64,000 nt of DNA. Source: Sialis fuliginosa (taxonomy: Eukaryota > Arthropoda > Insecta > Megaloptera > Sialidae). Positions 1 through 13,800 of this stretch are shown here, in pieces (the first letter of the stretch is position 1; each line of letters opens with the position of its first letter). The stretch covers positions 12,247,001 through 12,311,000 of the forward strand of contig OY540813.1 of NCBI GenBank assembly GCA_961205875.1, read 5' to 3'. Made by a program: the position numbers and the translations under genes. The notes under the pieces were generated by a model that made no database searches, had not been told where the DNA came from, and saw only the letters and a program-made list of their open reading frames with translations.

Positions 1-128
1 GAAATACACTTCTGTTTAAAAAAGGTCAAGTATATCTCAAACCTATTTCTATCCCTTTCTTTTGACACGTCTCTGTTTTCGAGTCAGATGGGCGGTCTAT
101 GCTCTATGTCTATGGTAACAAGTATCTA

Positions 129-415
129 AGGGGTCATCCATAAATTACGTCACACTTTAAGGGGGAGAGGGGGGTCTACAAAGTGTGACGTGTGTGACAA
201 GGAGCGAGGAGTCACAAGCTTCGTGACGTCACATCTAAAAAATCAAAACAATGAATTTTATATGAATTCTAAGAGAAAAAATGTGAGGAAAAATAATATA
301 AACAGCAATGCAAAAAATTCTTTTGTTTTTTTTTCGTTGCTTTTGTGTACCTAATTATTGTTTCGAAATTTGTGTGACGTCACAGCAGGGTGAGGGGGTC
401 AGACAAATATGACAA
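129..415. repeat. Dispersed repeat with CATAAATTACGTCAC core
   Basis: The segment begins with a CATCCATAAATTACGTCACA-type sequence followed by a G-rich tract. It contains several TGACGTCAC palindromes and ends near a second GTGTGACGTCACAG block and a GGTGAGGGGGTC tract. The CCATAAATTACGTCACAC motif with G/C-rich flanks is, from memory, a common dispersed repeat in insect genomes. Exact ends and target duplication are not clear, so the boundaries are approximate. Confidence 0.4.
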
Positions 416-3400
416 CTTTTGTATAAATCATATTATATTTTTATCCCAAAAAAAGATACATCTTAATCTATTACAATTAATTTCCATTTAAAGTTTGTAC
501 ATTTCTTTGTACGTATTTATTAAAAATTCGACTATAGCTTCACCTAAAGTACTAAACGATTTCGCTCGTGGCGCATAGTCTGAAACCAGCTCTTTTACAA
601 TGCAATGGCTGTCACATTTGTTGATACAGCTCTTCATATATTATTTTACGATCGTCTTTTTTCTCTTCGTTGCGTACGACTGCCACTTTTCCTCTTTGGT
701 TGGTACGTCTGTTTCTTTTTCTCGTCTTATGGAGTGTATTTTCTGAGTAAATATTTTTCGATAATCGAATTCGTGAAAAAATGGATGATGTATTTGCTTT
801 TAATAGCAATGTTCCCTTCTGTTTTGTGTATAGAATTGTATTAACAGCTGGTTTTGTCTAGAGAGCATTCAAAATACCAATGTGTTTTTTGTTATCTTCT
901 TTCTTTGGTATATCATAATATCTACACTGTACAGCGTAGAAAAAATTCTCGACCCTAGATAAGAGGCTATCAATTGAATATTTTATAGGATTTGTAAATA
1001 ATTTTTTATTATTATTTATTTTAAATTATATCAATATAAAAATAATGATAACTGAATTTGATCGCCAAAAACTATTTATAATATTATTTTCTCTTTTTTT
1101 AAATTTTCGGTATGTTTTGTATAACGTTTTGTAATAAACAATAAAATAAAAAAATATTGAATATTTTATGTTGGGTAGAGAGAAAAATCAAAGTTAAGTT
1201 ATGAATTCGCTCGGGATTTTTGAGAAGTGTAAATATGTATTATGTATATAATAATGTAATCTTATGGTGTACACCAGTCACCACTGCTTTTAGACCGCTG
1301 ATTTCTACTTAACACATATGTGTCAAGGTTATTAATATATTTGATTACATCTGTCAGTGAACTGTCATTTTTGTATGTTGAACCCTGCCTTGACAGGCAC
1401 AGAGGCAACCTCCTTTACGTCTTTTAGTCCCCGTTTCTATATGTTGTACGTGTAGGCGTTTTTCTCACATCAAGAAGAAGAATGAACATTTAAAGAAAAT
1501 TAGATGGCTGAATTTGTAAAAAAGAATGCCAAGAAATTAAAAAAAAAAAACTGTCATTTTTATTTAATATACCCCGCAGATAGCGTTAGCTTAGCTTTTA
1601 TCTATAGAGCATGTACGAAAAATTTAATTAGTTAATTACTTAGCAATATTTTTTTCGAACAATTTTGATATTTCGGTGAATATATTCTTGTTAAATTTCT
1701 TATTATTACTTATTTACATATTCTTTAAGAATATTTATTTAATATGAATGCACAAATGCACTTACTAAAATAAATAACCCCATTATTTATCTTTCCCATG
1801 TGTGTTTCGCTTCTCGAAAAATTCAATCTGTGTGGGCATTTTTTGCGATCATAAAAAAATAAATAAACCCACATAAGTGTCGATATTGAGGTATTGTTTT
1901 TGATTCGTGTAATGTGCCAGACATAACATGAAAAACTGCAACCAAACAATTTGTATGTTTATACAATGCCAAAACGTTTTATTTTATTTCAAAACACAAT
2001 ACAGGGAGAATTTTAAAATGCAATAAAAAACATTTATTACGTAATTTTCAGCGTCATGCTTATTCAATATTAAAAAACTTTGATATATAACGGTTATATA
2101 CACTCGAACCAATGAATTTTAAAAATTTATACTCATATTTAATGTATGAGTTATGATTTTTTATTTTTCAATCGTAAATAAAGTTTACTTTATTCGACAG
2201 TTTAAGAAAATTACATTTGCTAATAAATGTTTTATATATCTACACATAACATGCTCTACCTCAAATGTATTTTCTTTAAATAAATAGAATAAATAGTTTT
2301 TGTTAATGCCATATTGTAATATTTTTTATAATTTAAATACTCAGAAATTTAAATATTTTATATATAAGATTAGTTAATCCGCAGTTTTTCAACTACTTCA
2401 CATTTAGTTAATTGTTTTAGTTGGATATCGTAGGTACTTACATACTATATAATTAGAAATTTCCACAGAAACTTGTAATAACAAATTTTCAGGTTTTGTA
2501 TAAATAAAACTAATTTTCTAGTAATTGTATAGTTTTAATTTAATAACCATGTTATAAAATGATAATTAATTATGAAAATGTCTAGACTTGATTGCTACTT
2601 TTTCATTTGAAACTTTCTTGACAGTCTGCAGACATTCTTTGAATGATTACAATATAATTAAAGGCTAAAAAGATCTAATTAACTGCTAACTGAAAAACAA
2701 GAGTTTCATTAAAACATCAAAAAATATCTCATTTACATTTACTGATTCTTTATGAAACTAAAATAGTTTCTGAATAAAAAAATATTTCAAAATTACATCA
2801 TATTAAATATTCGCAAATCTTTCAGTTCGTATAATACATGACTTTTTAATTATATAAAAACTATCGATTAAATTATCGTCATTAGTATTTGAGATTTGTC
2901 TTTGTTATATCTGTTGTATAGATAGATCTTCCATGACTCTTGAATTTTACTACTGCGAAACCTTGTATTTGCATGTGATTACCATTGAGATAGTTATATC
3001 GTTTAATTGTTTTTTTAATAGCAGTACCCCCACGGAGCATTACTAAAACATACCCGCAATCCACCGCAATTAACTGATATGTTCTTACAGGCGTCTCTAG
3101 ACAATGCAGTTACGTTTGTGATTACAATGTTTTTGTGAGCATCTCCTAATCTAAACGGCAACACAAAAGAGATTAGGTTACTTACAACAGTGGTTCACAA
3201 ACTGAATGTGATTTTCAAATATTCAAGATTTGTAAATGTTGAAATTGTCGACTTTACATATTTTCATTGCTAAGTAAGCATTATGCTTTGTTTTTTTTTT
3301 TTGCAAAAAACACATTCAAATTTTCGATACTTTTTTTAACATCCTGTCTCTGCAATTAATTATAAAAGTTTTTATATATTTTTTGTTTTTCAGCTTGAAT

Positions 3401-6400
3401 TGTTTTGGCTTCTGAGTAACTCATAAATATATTAGATTATAAATATAAAATTTATTTTAATATTTTAAATAATCTGTAGGTACTTAAAAGTCTTGAATGC
3501 TAATTCTGATAATAAATACAAAATAATTAAGTTACTATTATTATTATCATAATAGGTAATATCTTGATACACGTGTACCTAATTGCACTTGTATTTTGAG
3601 GCAATGTAAAGTATTTCAAAAATTTTCAAACAATTCTGTGCTTCAAAGTGTTCTACAACTTATTTCCAAAAATTCGAAAAATTTTAGAACCACCTACTTA
3701 ATTATATACAACAATCCGAGTGAAATACTTGAAGCATTTGAACATAAATCCTGCGACAATTTCAAGTTAAACACGTGGAATTAAAACGCCCATAAGTCAT
3801 CTAAAGCGCGCACGTGGCTGTAACAAAGACATGCTATTATCCTGCTGAAGGTCCTTTGTTAAGCCCTTTCCTTGTTTGTGCGTACTTATATAACAGTACT
3901 GCGAATAGGTATTGTTCTTTTACAAAAACATACGGCTCTATTGTACGCTAGTAATGATAATACCTTAGTTGTGGTGAAATGTGATGTGTGAATATAACAG
4001 GGTTGGTTGTTTGAACTTAGAGTTATATAAGTTAATTTTCATGTATTATTGATTAGTTGAGAAAAATTAATGGGTATGTGGTATTTGTGAGTCATTATGA
4101 ATTAATTAAATGAATTTTTAATTTAATATACAGTAGTCCCTTCCCTTTATGCATTACCCTTGCACGATAGGTTGTTTCGTATTATAAATACAATTTAGTT
4201 TTTTTTTTAAATTCTAAATAAATTAAAATTTAAAAAAACTTTATTTTTTATTACTGTGCTATTTTTTAAGCACCTTGGAGATGACTTCTATATGATATGA
4301 TGAAAGAAGTCTAGACATATTTTATTGTCATTACATTAAAATAAAAGAATACCATTCAGTTAAATCTGAATTTATATACATGGTGCAAGAAATTTTAGGA
4401 ACGTATGCATATGCCTAATACTAACTAAAATATGTCCAAAAAGTATGCTTTCGTAAATTAATCCTTGGAGAGAGTGGTTTCCAGCCTAGACATAGTGAAT
4501 CGTATTTATTGTCATTTAACATTTAAATACTTATTGGCACTTATCTCTGAAATGGTTGGTTTACAGAACCATTTTCATTGAACTTTTTTTACTTGTTTTA
4601 CTCAGCAGGTTCTATAGGCTCTTAAAATATCCACACATTTTAAAAACATTCTGTATTAGATCTTATTTTTATATACACATTTCGTAACTTATTATAGTCA
4701 ATATTTTGTACTTATAAATATCGATTAGATATTGGTTTTATCTAGAAGTTATATACAATTTGTGTTGGTAAAATAAACAACTTTTTGGAGATTATTGCTG
4801 ATATAATTATTATTAATTAGTTCGAGGCGATAAGATCACAAGATTTTCAAAAACGTACTATTAACAATGGAAATACTGAATCGAAACTTTTTTTTTTAAA
4901 TTTGAAATAAGTGCAAGATAGCGATTTTGACGTTAACTCGTATACATACAAAGCTGAGAACAAAACAGCATTTGTTAGTTTAGGGGAAACAGAGTTCTAT
5001 ATATGTATGTATAGTTTTGTGTTCAAAATTGATTATTTTGCTTCTAGTTTGGAAACAAAAACTTTGTTGGTTTCGTGGAAACCCACCTTTATAAATTATG
5101 TTTCTCGCCAGTTTAATCCAACTATTATTTTCCTTCAAATACGACCTCACGTTGGATATCCATAAGTTATTTAATTTTTTGACTTGCCCGCTAAATCAAC
5201 TTTCGCGATTGTGTGGTCTTCAACCCCTATTTACCCGACAACTGAACAATAGAAATCCTAAATATACTTACATACATACTCAACACACACCACTTATTAA
5301 ATTTTACGGTATTAAAAACTGGAACAAACAAAACCTCGCTGTACAATATTTGAGTAGATATATTTGTACAATATCGCCAGTCCCAGAGTCCTCCACTCGC
5401 TGAGGGTTAGACAATACAGTACACGCCGATTATACATAGCTCCGCTACTGCACATCTGGCGTATGAATATGGAGATGGTGTAATTAACGCACTTTCTGGA
5501 TGAGGGTCTCCATGTTTCGATTAATAATGGATGGTTGATTAATTCGCCTTGTTGTCGGTGAATGATAGTTCTGTGGTATTCTAACGGTCACTTCCCTAAT
5601 TATTGGGGAACCTTTGTGATGTGTACGGCGACGGATGTATTGGAAGTACGAGTCTCAAGGGAAACAGATCTAATCAATTTTGTCAGTGATATTATATTGG
5701 TATATATCTACATAACTGTAACGTTTCTTTATGATGGATTATGCAAAATATACGTTTACACTGCGCTGTTGTTCTGGTTTTACTATACCCAATGTTGTTA
5801 AACCGTTTTAAGCGATGCTGTTTACACATACGAGAATAAGCAACGTCAGCTGGAATTATAATTCCGATTTGAAGTACGCTATAAGTTCGATGGCGTACCA
5901 ACAAGAAATCCCAAAAATACTTTGTCTCCTTTACGTTCCACGAATCACGCTTTCTTTTGTATTTTTGTTTTCAATCTGTTCGTCACAGGTGTTTTAACCA
6001 TGTTTTAACTGATGACGCTTTTTCAAATGTTAATGCGAAGGGTATTATGATGAAATCCCTACACTCCGTAAATACTTATATTTTTTGGGGTTAGCTAAAT
6101 AGATATAACTATGTCCATGCAGTTTACATGCGTTTTTATTCCTGCTCTATTCCGATTTAGTTATGTAGATCAAGAGGAATAGCATAACTAAACCTGATTA
6201 GCTATGTCAGGTGTAAAGCGCCATCTACACGAACTTTTACACTCAGTTTTATTACATCAATTACGGTAAAACCGTAATAACCGCGCTATGTAAACATAAA
6301 ATACATCAATCAGAATAAATAAAAACTAGATATCCTTAAGTATAAAATGCTTTCTCTTAAAATACTATAATAAACCCTACTCTCTATAAAATTTATTTAT

Positions 6401-7019
6401 AAATTTACCTCTAAAAAAAAAACACGTAAGTTTACGACATTTTTTACTACAAAATTTCCATGCCTTTGAGTCGGTGTTCCCAATTAGATACAAGCTTTGT
6501 CGCACAATCTGCATTGCTAATGTGCACGAATAAACTTATTTAGTGGTAAGAAATTCACAATTTCGTGCATTCATGGTTATGATAACACAAACTGCGTTCA
6601 TCTACAACAATATGGTTAATTACTGTGTGTAATAGAGTTATTCGGGTCCTTGATCAAAGAGGAAATGCAATTTTGCTTAATTTTATTCGTTCCGTGTAAG
6701 TACATTTAATGCGATAATGTTGTTGTTTTTAATTGAATATCTTTCTTCTGGCTTCTCTTTATTAGCTATATTCACTAGGATCGTAACGATTTGAAGGTAT
6801 GTCCTAGTTTGTTAATAATTAGTACGAGTATATCTTGTATCAAACAAAATAAATAAAATAATAATGTGTTGCTGTCTTTTCGAAAAAAAACTTGAATACT
6901 GTTCTCAATAAAAAATTTAAGCCAAACTCGACAAAGTATAGTTCACGCCCAGCCTGCAACTTGAATACGAATAGTTTCAGCCCTAAATAATTAATGTCTT
7001 GCTGTATTTCTCTTCATTA

Positions 7020-7650
7020 TTTACAATGATATGTCACGTTACATATTTATTTTCGAAAATAAGTCGAAGTACTAAATACTAGTGATATTTATAAAGTATT
7101 TTTTTACAAACGTTTAACTAGGCCATGAAAAACAAAAATTGATTAACAAAAATAACAATAATAACAATCAAAATAACAAATGAATATTTGAAAACAATAA
7201 ACCATTACAAAAAAATGTTCTTACTTTTTTTCGACAATAAGTATGACAAGTGACATATCTTTGTAAAGTAGAGTCAAAAACACGTTCAAATATGCTATAG
7301 CTAACTTAGTAGTTCGTAAGAAAAACTAAAGTTAGGGCTTGTAACTCGGAAACTAAAAGCGATATAAAAATTCTAAATACACCAATTAATTCTACACAAA
7401 AAGTGCTTTAAGTACCCGCAAACAAAAAGCGCCTCTCTACTTTCACAAAAAAGTTAAAGCCATTTAAAGAAATTCCGAATTTTAAGTTTTTTGGGTTTAC
7501 CGCCTAAACCACATAGAATTATTAATCTTTTTTGATGTAGTAATACTCACCCCTTCCTTACAAATATTTCATCTCATTTAACCAAATTTGTATCTCTTAA
7601 CGTTTAGGAAATCCCCATACATTTCACGCTTATCTTGGACATCCTGTGAT
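7020..7650. repeat. Foldback-type repeat, copy 1 (central segment inverted relative to copy 2)
   Basis: This block matches 25549-26268. The right flank (7240-7640), with the motif TTAGGGCTTGTAACTCGGAA and the end motif CACGCTTATCTTGGAC, has the same orientation in both copies. The centre (about 7059-7232) is the reverse complement of 25672-25852. Inverted arms containing TTTCGAAA and TGACATAT flank the centre. No coding sequence was seen. It is read as a non-autonomous foldback or MITE-like element. Confidence 0.7.
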
Positions 7651-7880
7651 TAAGACGGTACATATACATACTGTTAGAACATATATGACAGAGAGGCGAA
7701 CCTTAAGAAATTGATAAAGTGTAAATACAAAAAAAATTATGTATTTGAAGTATTTCATCTATTGCAAATTTTAAATTTAATAAATAAATATAGTTTGGAA
7801 TTCGCATACATTCCTTGATATCACATTTAGCTAATGAAATACCTATACACAGACAGTACCATGTTGTTTTTTGTTTACAG

Positions 7881-10800
7881 AAATGTCTCGCACGAGCACT
7901 TTACGACAACATTGCAGAATCTCCAGACGAGCTTGCGTTCCGACGTGGAGAGGTCCTTGTGGTACTCGAACAGAATCCAGTTGGTCTTCAGGGATGGTGG
8001 CTCTGTGCTTTACGCGGACGTCAGGTAACTATCATAATCATGTTTTCTCAATATTGTACTTTTAATATTATATAACTTAAAGTAAATATTATAAAAAGTT
8101 ACAAACATAAAAACTTTTCGTATTTAAGGTTATTCGATCGTTAGAGCAATGTATTGATTTGATTGAAAAGTCTAAAATTTTAATATGTTATTTATGGATA
8201 ACTCATATTTTACAATTTTTTTTTTTTAATATTGGACGTATGGTTTTTGAGTTAATTTAATACATGGTAAATGAAAGAATTGATATTTATTTTAAAATCT
8301 GAATGATACGTCAATGACTCGTGGAGCGATATGGTAACAACGCTAGGTAATATGTTATTTGTCCTTTATCTTTCCTTGTCTAAGGTCTGAAATCACTAGT
8401 TGAACACTTCAGCTGTTTCTATTAATATATCTATAGATACGGTATCTTTTCAGGCACAAAATACCACAAAGTCATAACTGTCAGCAACTTATTCTACCAT
8501 TAAAATCATAATTAACACTTTGATATATTTATTTCTCCTCCCCCCCCCCTCCCACCCGCACTCAATATCTTCAAAAACTTTAGCCCTCTTTATTAATTCA
8601 AACACGACCACATAATTAGAATATCAAATACCTTTTGTAAACTGTTCTTTATTCATGAAGTTTTTACGTAAATACCTTAAATTTACTCGAACACATTTTA
8701 TGTTCCTTTGTAGAATTTATGCACGCGTTAATCATTAACTTCACCCCCATCCCTTAACTTTCACCTTACTCCCATAACTACGTATCGTTTTCTTTGTGAA
8801 CTGTACAACGAGTTATTTCCCCTGTAGACATATTTTAATAAACATTGTATGTATTAACTATACATATATACTATTATATACACAACGTTTACTAAGGAAG
8901 ATGTAAAGTGATTTAGAGTTAGGATAAATTATGCAAAACGGAATACTTAATAAAATGTAAATGTTGATAAAGAAGCGAAAATTTTAATGTTTGAATCTTT
9001 TAAACTTAAATACGTGATCTTACATATATTTTCAAATTTTAATCTATGATGGACATCGCTGATATAGCAATAAAGAAACAGAGGGTGCTGAAAGAATACA
9101 AAATTAATTTTTGAGATATGTAACTGTTAAATTTAAAATGACCATTATATCGAACCTTAACTTAAACTCATAAAAAACTAATAATGGCAAACAGTTATAA
9201 GGCAAAGCAGAATGTATATATGATAATAATTATTTTCGTATTAAAGAACAAAAAAATCGGTCAAGACATACACGGGTGTATGCCATAAGGGTTCCGAAGT
9301 ACGTACTACGTGGACTGTTTGGAGCCACAGGTACATTTTTGAGTTAGAAAAAAATATAAAAATAGTGTCATATTCTACTAATTAAGATCTACATTTTGAC
9401 ACCCCAACATGCCTAGATATACAAATAAAAAAAAATTATGTTACGCCCCTCCCTATTTCTCTAAAATTTGAGTTAATATTGTATTGTATTTGTTGTTGGG
9501 AGTATCACCAAAGCCTCGTTACCAAATTTTTTGAGCCAGTAGTTAACAAGTATGAGGGGGGGGGATAAAATAAATTACTGCTTGGAGCCCCTTGCAGGCG
9601 CCATTTTTGAGTTAGGAAAAAAATAAAAAATAGGGTCATATTCTACTAATTTAAATCTACATTTCGACACCTCATATGCTTAGATATGAAAATAAAAAAA
9701 AAAAGTTCTAAGACGCCCATCTATATTATTTCAAAATTTAAAATGATATTGTTAACTTTAGTATTTGTCGTTGGTAGTCCCTGCAAAACCTCGTTACCAT
9801 TTTTTTCAGTTTATTTTTTACCTAGCTTTAGCTCCTTAGCGCCGCCCTTGAAAAATGTTTTCAACAAATTTTACTAGAGGGCATCATTTTACATGTTTAG
9901 TAAAAAATTTTAAGTTTCTAGCTTAAATAGTTTACGAGATATTTTGCTTTGACTGAAAAGGATGGATGACAAAGTGAGATTAATAGGGTTTCTTCGGAAC
10001 CCTAATAATTTTTTATTGATAGAAAAGAATGAATAATTTTATTTATTAAAATTTTACTTACTACCTATACGATTTTTCTCTGTCTACTAGCTAATGTTTT
10101 TATTTTAAACTTCTATAAATTATGAAACATCAGATCATATATCAACCTGGTTCCCTCCTAAAATACTCTCACTACACCAATATAAATAAAACTCAATCGT
10201 ATGAAACTGCTTCTAATTTCCTTTGTCCTGGCAATCACCCCAGCAGGGATATTTAGGTGTAAGCGCAGAATAATGTATTTTTGTTTTTCCCTGTAGGGTA
10301 TTTGCCCTGGCAACAGGTTGAGACTTGTGCCAGGGGTGTACGCGGACACCGGACAAGGGCTGACTAACAATGTGGGCGAGTCGCTTGACCAGACAACCGA
10401 TATTACAATGCTCCAGCAGCACGGCAAAAGAAGAAGCTGGCATGTGCAACCTAATAAGGTAAGAGATACGAGTATGTTGTTGTACTGGAATTTGTTTGTT
10501 ATTGAAGTTCGGTGTGAATCTATCGCGGAAGTTTATGAGAAGATTATTTAAGTTCCGGATACAAACAAAATTTTACTGGCCCCACAATTATAATTTTTTT
10601 TAATGAAAATGTGATTGAACACATTTGATAAATAAAGAAGATATCTACTATAACGTACAATAAAATATTTACCAAAAATCACACAAAACTTTATTATTAT
10701 GTAGTCTAGCAGGAATCACCACTTATTATATATATCCATAAACTTTTAAGGTCAATCCAGTAATTTTTGTTAGGGTGTATGCGGTTAAAGTTCTAAAACG

Positions 10801-13800
10801 TGTAGTTTCAACTTAACGGTCGATCCAGACTATCGAGCCAGTCTCGGTTTGGTCTCGCTCCAATCAAATAAAAATAAACAATAAACAATAAAATCATTCA
10901 CACTATAGGTATCGTTCAGGTCTCGATCCAATCTCGCTTCGATACAGCATAGTGCAAAGAATATTTTACTGGAGCGTGATTGAACCTGGCATGGATTGTG
11001 CCGAGACCGGCCCGAGTGCGATTCGTTATTGTGAATATCATAAAATTTGTTTCGAGCGAGACCGGCACGTGATAAACGTGAAAACTAGCATTAGAAAATG
11101 CCTTTATTCAATAAAAATATTCTAAAGTTATAACAACGGCAATACATATACTTGTTCAACTAACCTTGCTTTAGGTAGGTTGAAATCTGACAGTTCTCTT
11201 GAAGTTTCATGAAGTGTTTGACAAGTTTCGCGTAGTAAATAAACACCAATAGTATTAAAACAGTAGTGATATTATGAAAATTATTTTATACGCTCAGCGT
11301 CGCCACAGAATCACAGCTCTAAATTCCATAACCAATCCACAGAATTAATATCCCATTTGAAAGTGCTTGCAAGCTTGCAAATGTGTTAGCTCCTTTATGA
11401 TATCGGGAATCAGTATATATAAGTAAAATATGTTTATTCCTATCTCATTTATGTAAGAATTTTTTTATCTAACAAAGGAGTATTATTAGAAATATTTGAA
11501 TTTCCAATATTTCCATAAAGATCTATTTTACAAAATTTATGCCAAAAAATATGTAAACATTCTGGTATGTATAGGTGTGCATATTTTACGTGTGTGTGTG
11601 TGTGTGTGTGAGTGTATGTATATGTGTATGTGAGTCTGCTGAATGCGAGGGGGCTATAAAAGTATTAAATATCCGAATGCTTGGGGTGCATAAAATATGG
11701 TGTTATGCGGCAAAGATCGTAATGTTTTGTATTGGAGGGGCTGATACGTTATTTGCGCCTCTTTGTGCTCACAGCTTTCGGCACTGAATGTAATCAACAT
11801 ATTGATCAACAAAATCTTGGTAAAAATTACAAAACTTTTTTCGTTAGAAAGTTATTCAATCTTTTGTATTCTTTCTTGATAACCATCCTTCTTGAAAATA
11901 CGGTTCTAGTATAAATATTTATATGTTTTTCTAGACAAAAATAAGACGGGATTTATTTTAAAAAAGAAAACTTTCGATTATTATTATTATTATTATTACT
12001 ATTATTATTACTTTCCTCGTGTAAAAGTTTCCAGTGATTTTATGAAGTTGAATAAATTTAATAATAAATAAAATGACCAAGTGCGTGTTGGGCACGCACA
12101 TGATAGGGGCCCGTAGTCATTACGATTTGTAAAAATAGAGTTGTTCCAAAATGTTTCATAAACTATTTTTGTTGTATTAATGTTGTATTAATGTTCGTTG
12201 TAATTTTCATTGAAAGTACTAATTAAAAACTAAATTCTTAAATTTTCTCAGATTTTTTTTCTGATAACCACATTGAAAAGCAAATATATCGTGACTGAAA
12301 GGTTAAAATCAAAAGGTCATTTGACATTCTTTGTTGCATTTTAAGAGAACTATCTAAAGATACCCCACTCAATGAGATAAGGGAAAAATTTCAGTCTATT
12401 GGAAGGGGTCCAAAAATTTTTTGACAGTGTTCGTTATAATTTTCAGTGAAAGTACTAATTAGAAGCTACATTCTGAATTTTTTTCAGATTTTTTACATCG
12501 ATATATTAGAAAATAGAGGGGGGGATAACTTTGAACGCAAATATACCGTGACAAAGGTTACAATCAAAAGCTGGTAAAACATTTTTTTTGCATTTAAGGA
12601 GATCTTTCTAAAAACACCCCACTAAAAAAAGAAGACATTTTTAAAAGATGAAATATTTTTTTTATTTGAAAAAGAGAACGTATTACTTTTGTTTTACAAT
12701 ATTAAAATATTAACAGCCATATTTACAACTTTTCGGACTGTTTAATGAGTAAACGTTCGCGAGTAAAATTAAATGGAAAATTATTTATGAATTTATACGC
12801 TTTGAAATAAATTTTACTTTTACTCGAAAATTCAGTTTTAAGTTGAAAATACATACTGTTCAACATTTATAATTAAAATATTCTACGCCGCTTAAATAAA
12901 ATATAGAATTATTATATATTTTTGTATTTTATAAATTATTTTATACTTTCTTAAAATTTAAGCATGCATGGTAAACTTTTAATCAATAATACTTTTAAAA
13001 AAAACATTTTTAACGAGATATTTTAATTATTTTATAAATCCCACTGCAATTAGTTTTTTATTTCAAAATTGATATAATAATATAATATAATTTATTTGAT
13101 AATGATCAGTACAGGTATACAAAAAGTCAACACAATAGTAATATAATAAAAATACACACAACTATACAATTCTACTATAATATCTCATCAACTTCATAAT
13201 TCATAAAGTACCATATCTAACAAATAACTTTTAATTTTTGTTTTAAAAGCAGGTCTCTCAATTTTTATATCCTCAGGCAATTTTTCATAAATTTTTAAAC
13301 CAACATAAATACACATTTTCTCGTAGAACTTGTTTTATGCAAGAAATCATATCTTGTGTTGTAATGTCCCTTTGTATTTGACATTCTAAATTTTTTTTTT
13401 GATACATAAGTTATTAACTCATATATGTATATACTAAGGTACTGGCACCAGTTATGGCCGCTATAAGAGCAAGGTTTACTGTTTTTGTGATCGACGGGCT
13501 TCTTTTTTTGTAATTCTCATGAACTCATGTTACTAATAAAACAAGTAACTATTTATTTAATCAATTTAATTACCAAAGTCCACAAATATAGTTTGTTTTT
13601 TAAATTATAGCCTTTTAATTTCTTTATGTTTTTCCTCCAGTAATGGATAAAGTAAAACCAGTAATGAGCACGTAGTGATGGACACTTGCTAATGATTACA
13701 AAATAATAAGTACTACGACACAAAAGATATAAAAGAAAGAATCGTGAAATTTGAAACAATGTAAAGCAGTTGCTATAATAATATAATAATTAATAAATAA

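Larger units (their letters stand above)
1..7880. other. Upstream non-coding stretch, probably 5' intron or flank of p130CAS
   Basis: No open frame here shows a recognisable domain, and the base composition is uniformly AT-rich. A first coding exon of the p130CAS gene must exist upstream of 7881, because the first visible exon opens in phase 0 inside the SH3 domain after an acceptor. I could not identify that exon here. Around 3881-3905 there is a TATA-like stretch in slightly more GC-rich sequence, which could be a promoter but has no further support. Repeats in the stretch are listed separately: 129-415, a short piece at 1570-1620, and 7020-7650. Confidence 0.5.
8025..10296 (+). other. p130CAS intron 1 with repeat remnants
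   Basis: This intron splits the SH3 coding region after GRQ. It contains a C-rich tract near 8538-8555, a fragment of the 27-kb/50-kb repeat (8264-8392) and a large GGTTCCG-type repeat (9285-10010). No further exon was recognised. Confidence 0.7.

Noticed and set aside
605-844. Open frame of 79 codons in the leftmost part
   Set aside because: Hydrophobic, low-complexity translation, an overlapping frame on the other strand, no family resemblance and no flanking splice or promoter signals.
4911-6000. Cluster of short open frames (60-101 codons)
   Set aside because: No domain-like composition and mutually overlapping frames; consistent with chance in AT-rich DNA.
7834-8065. Alternative frames over the first p130CAS exon, including an ATG at 7883
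   Set aside because: The SH3 sequence KCLARALYDN is in the other frame and continues in phase across the next exon.
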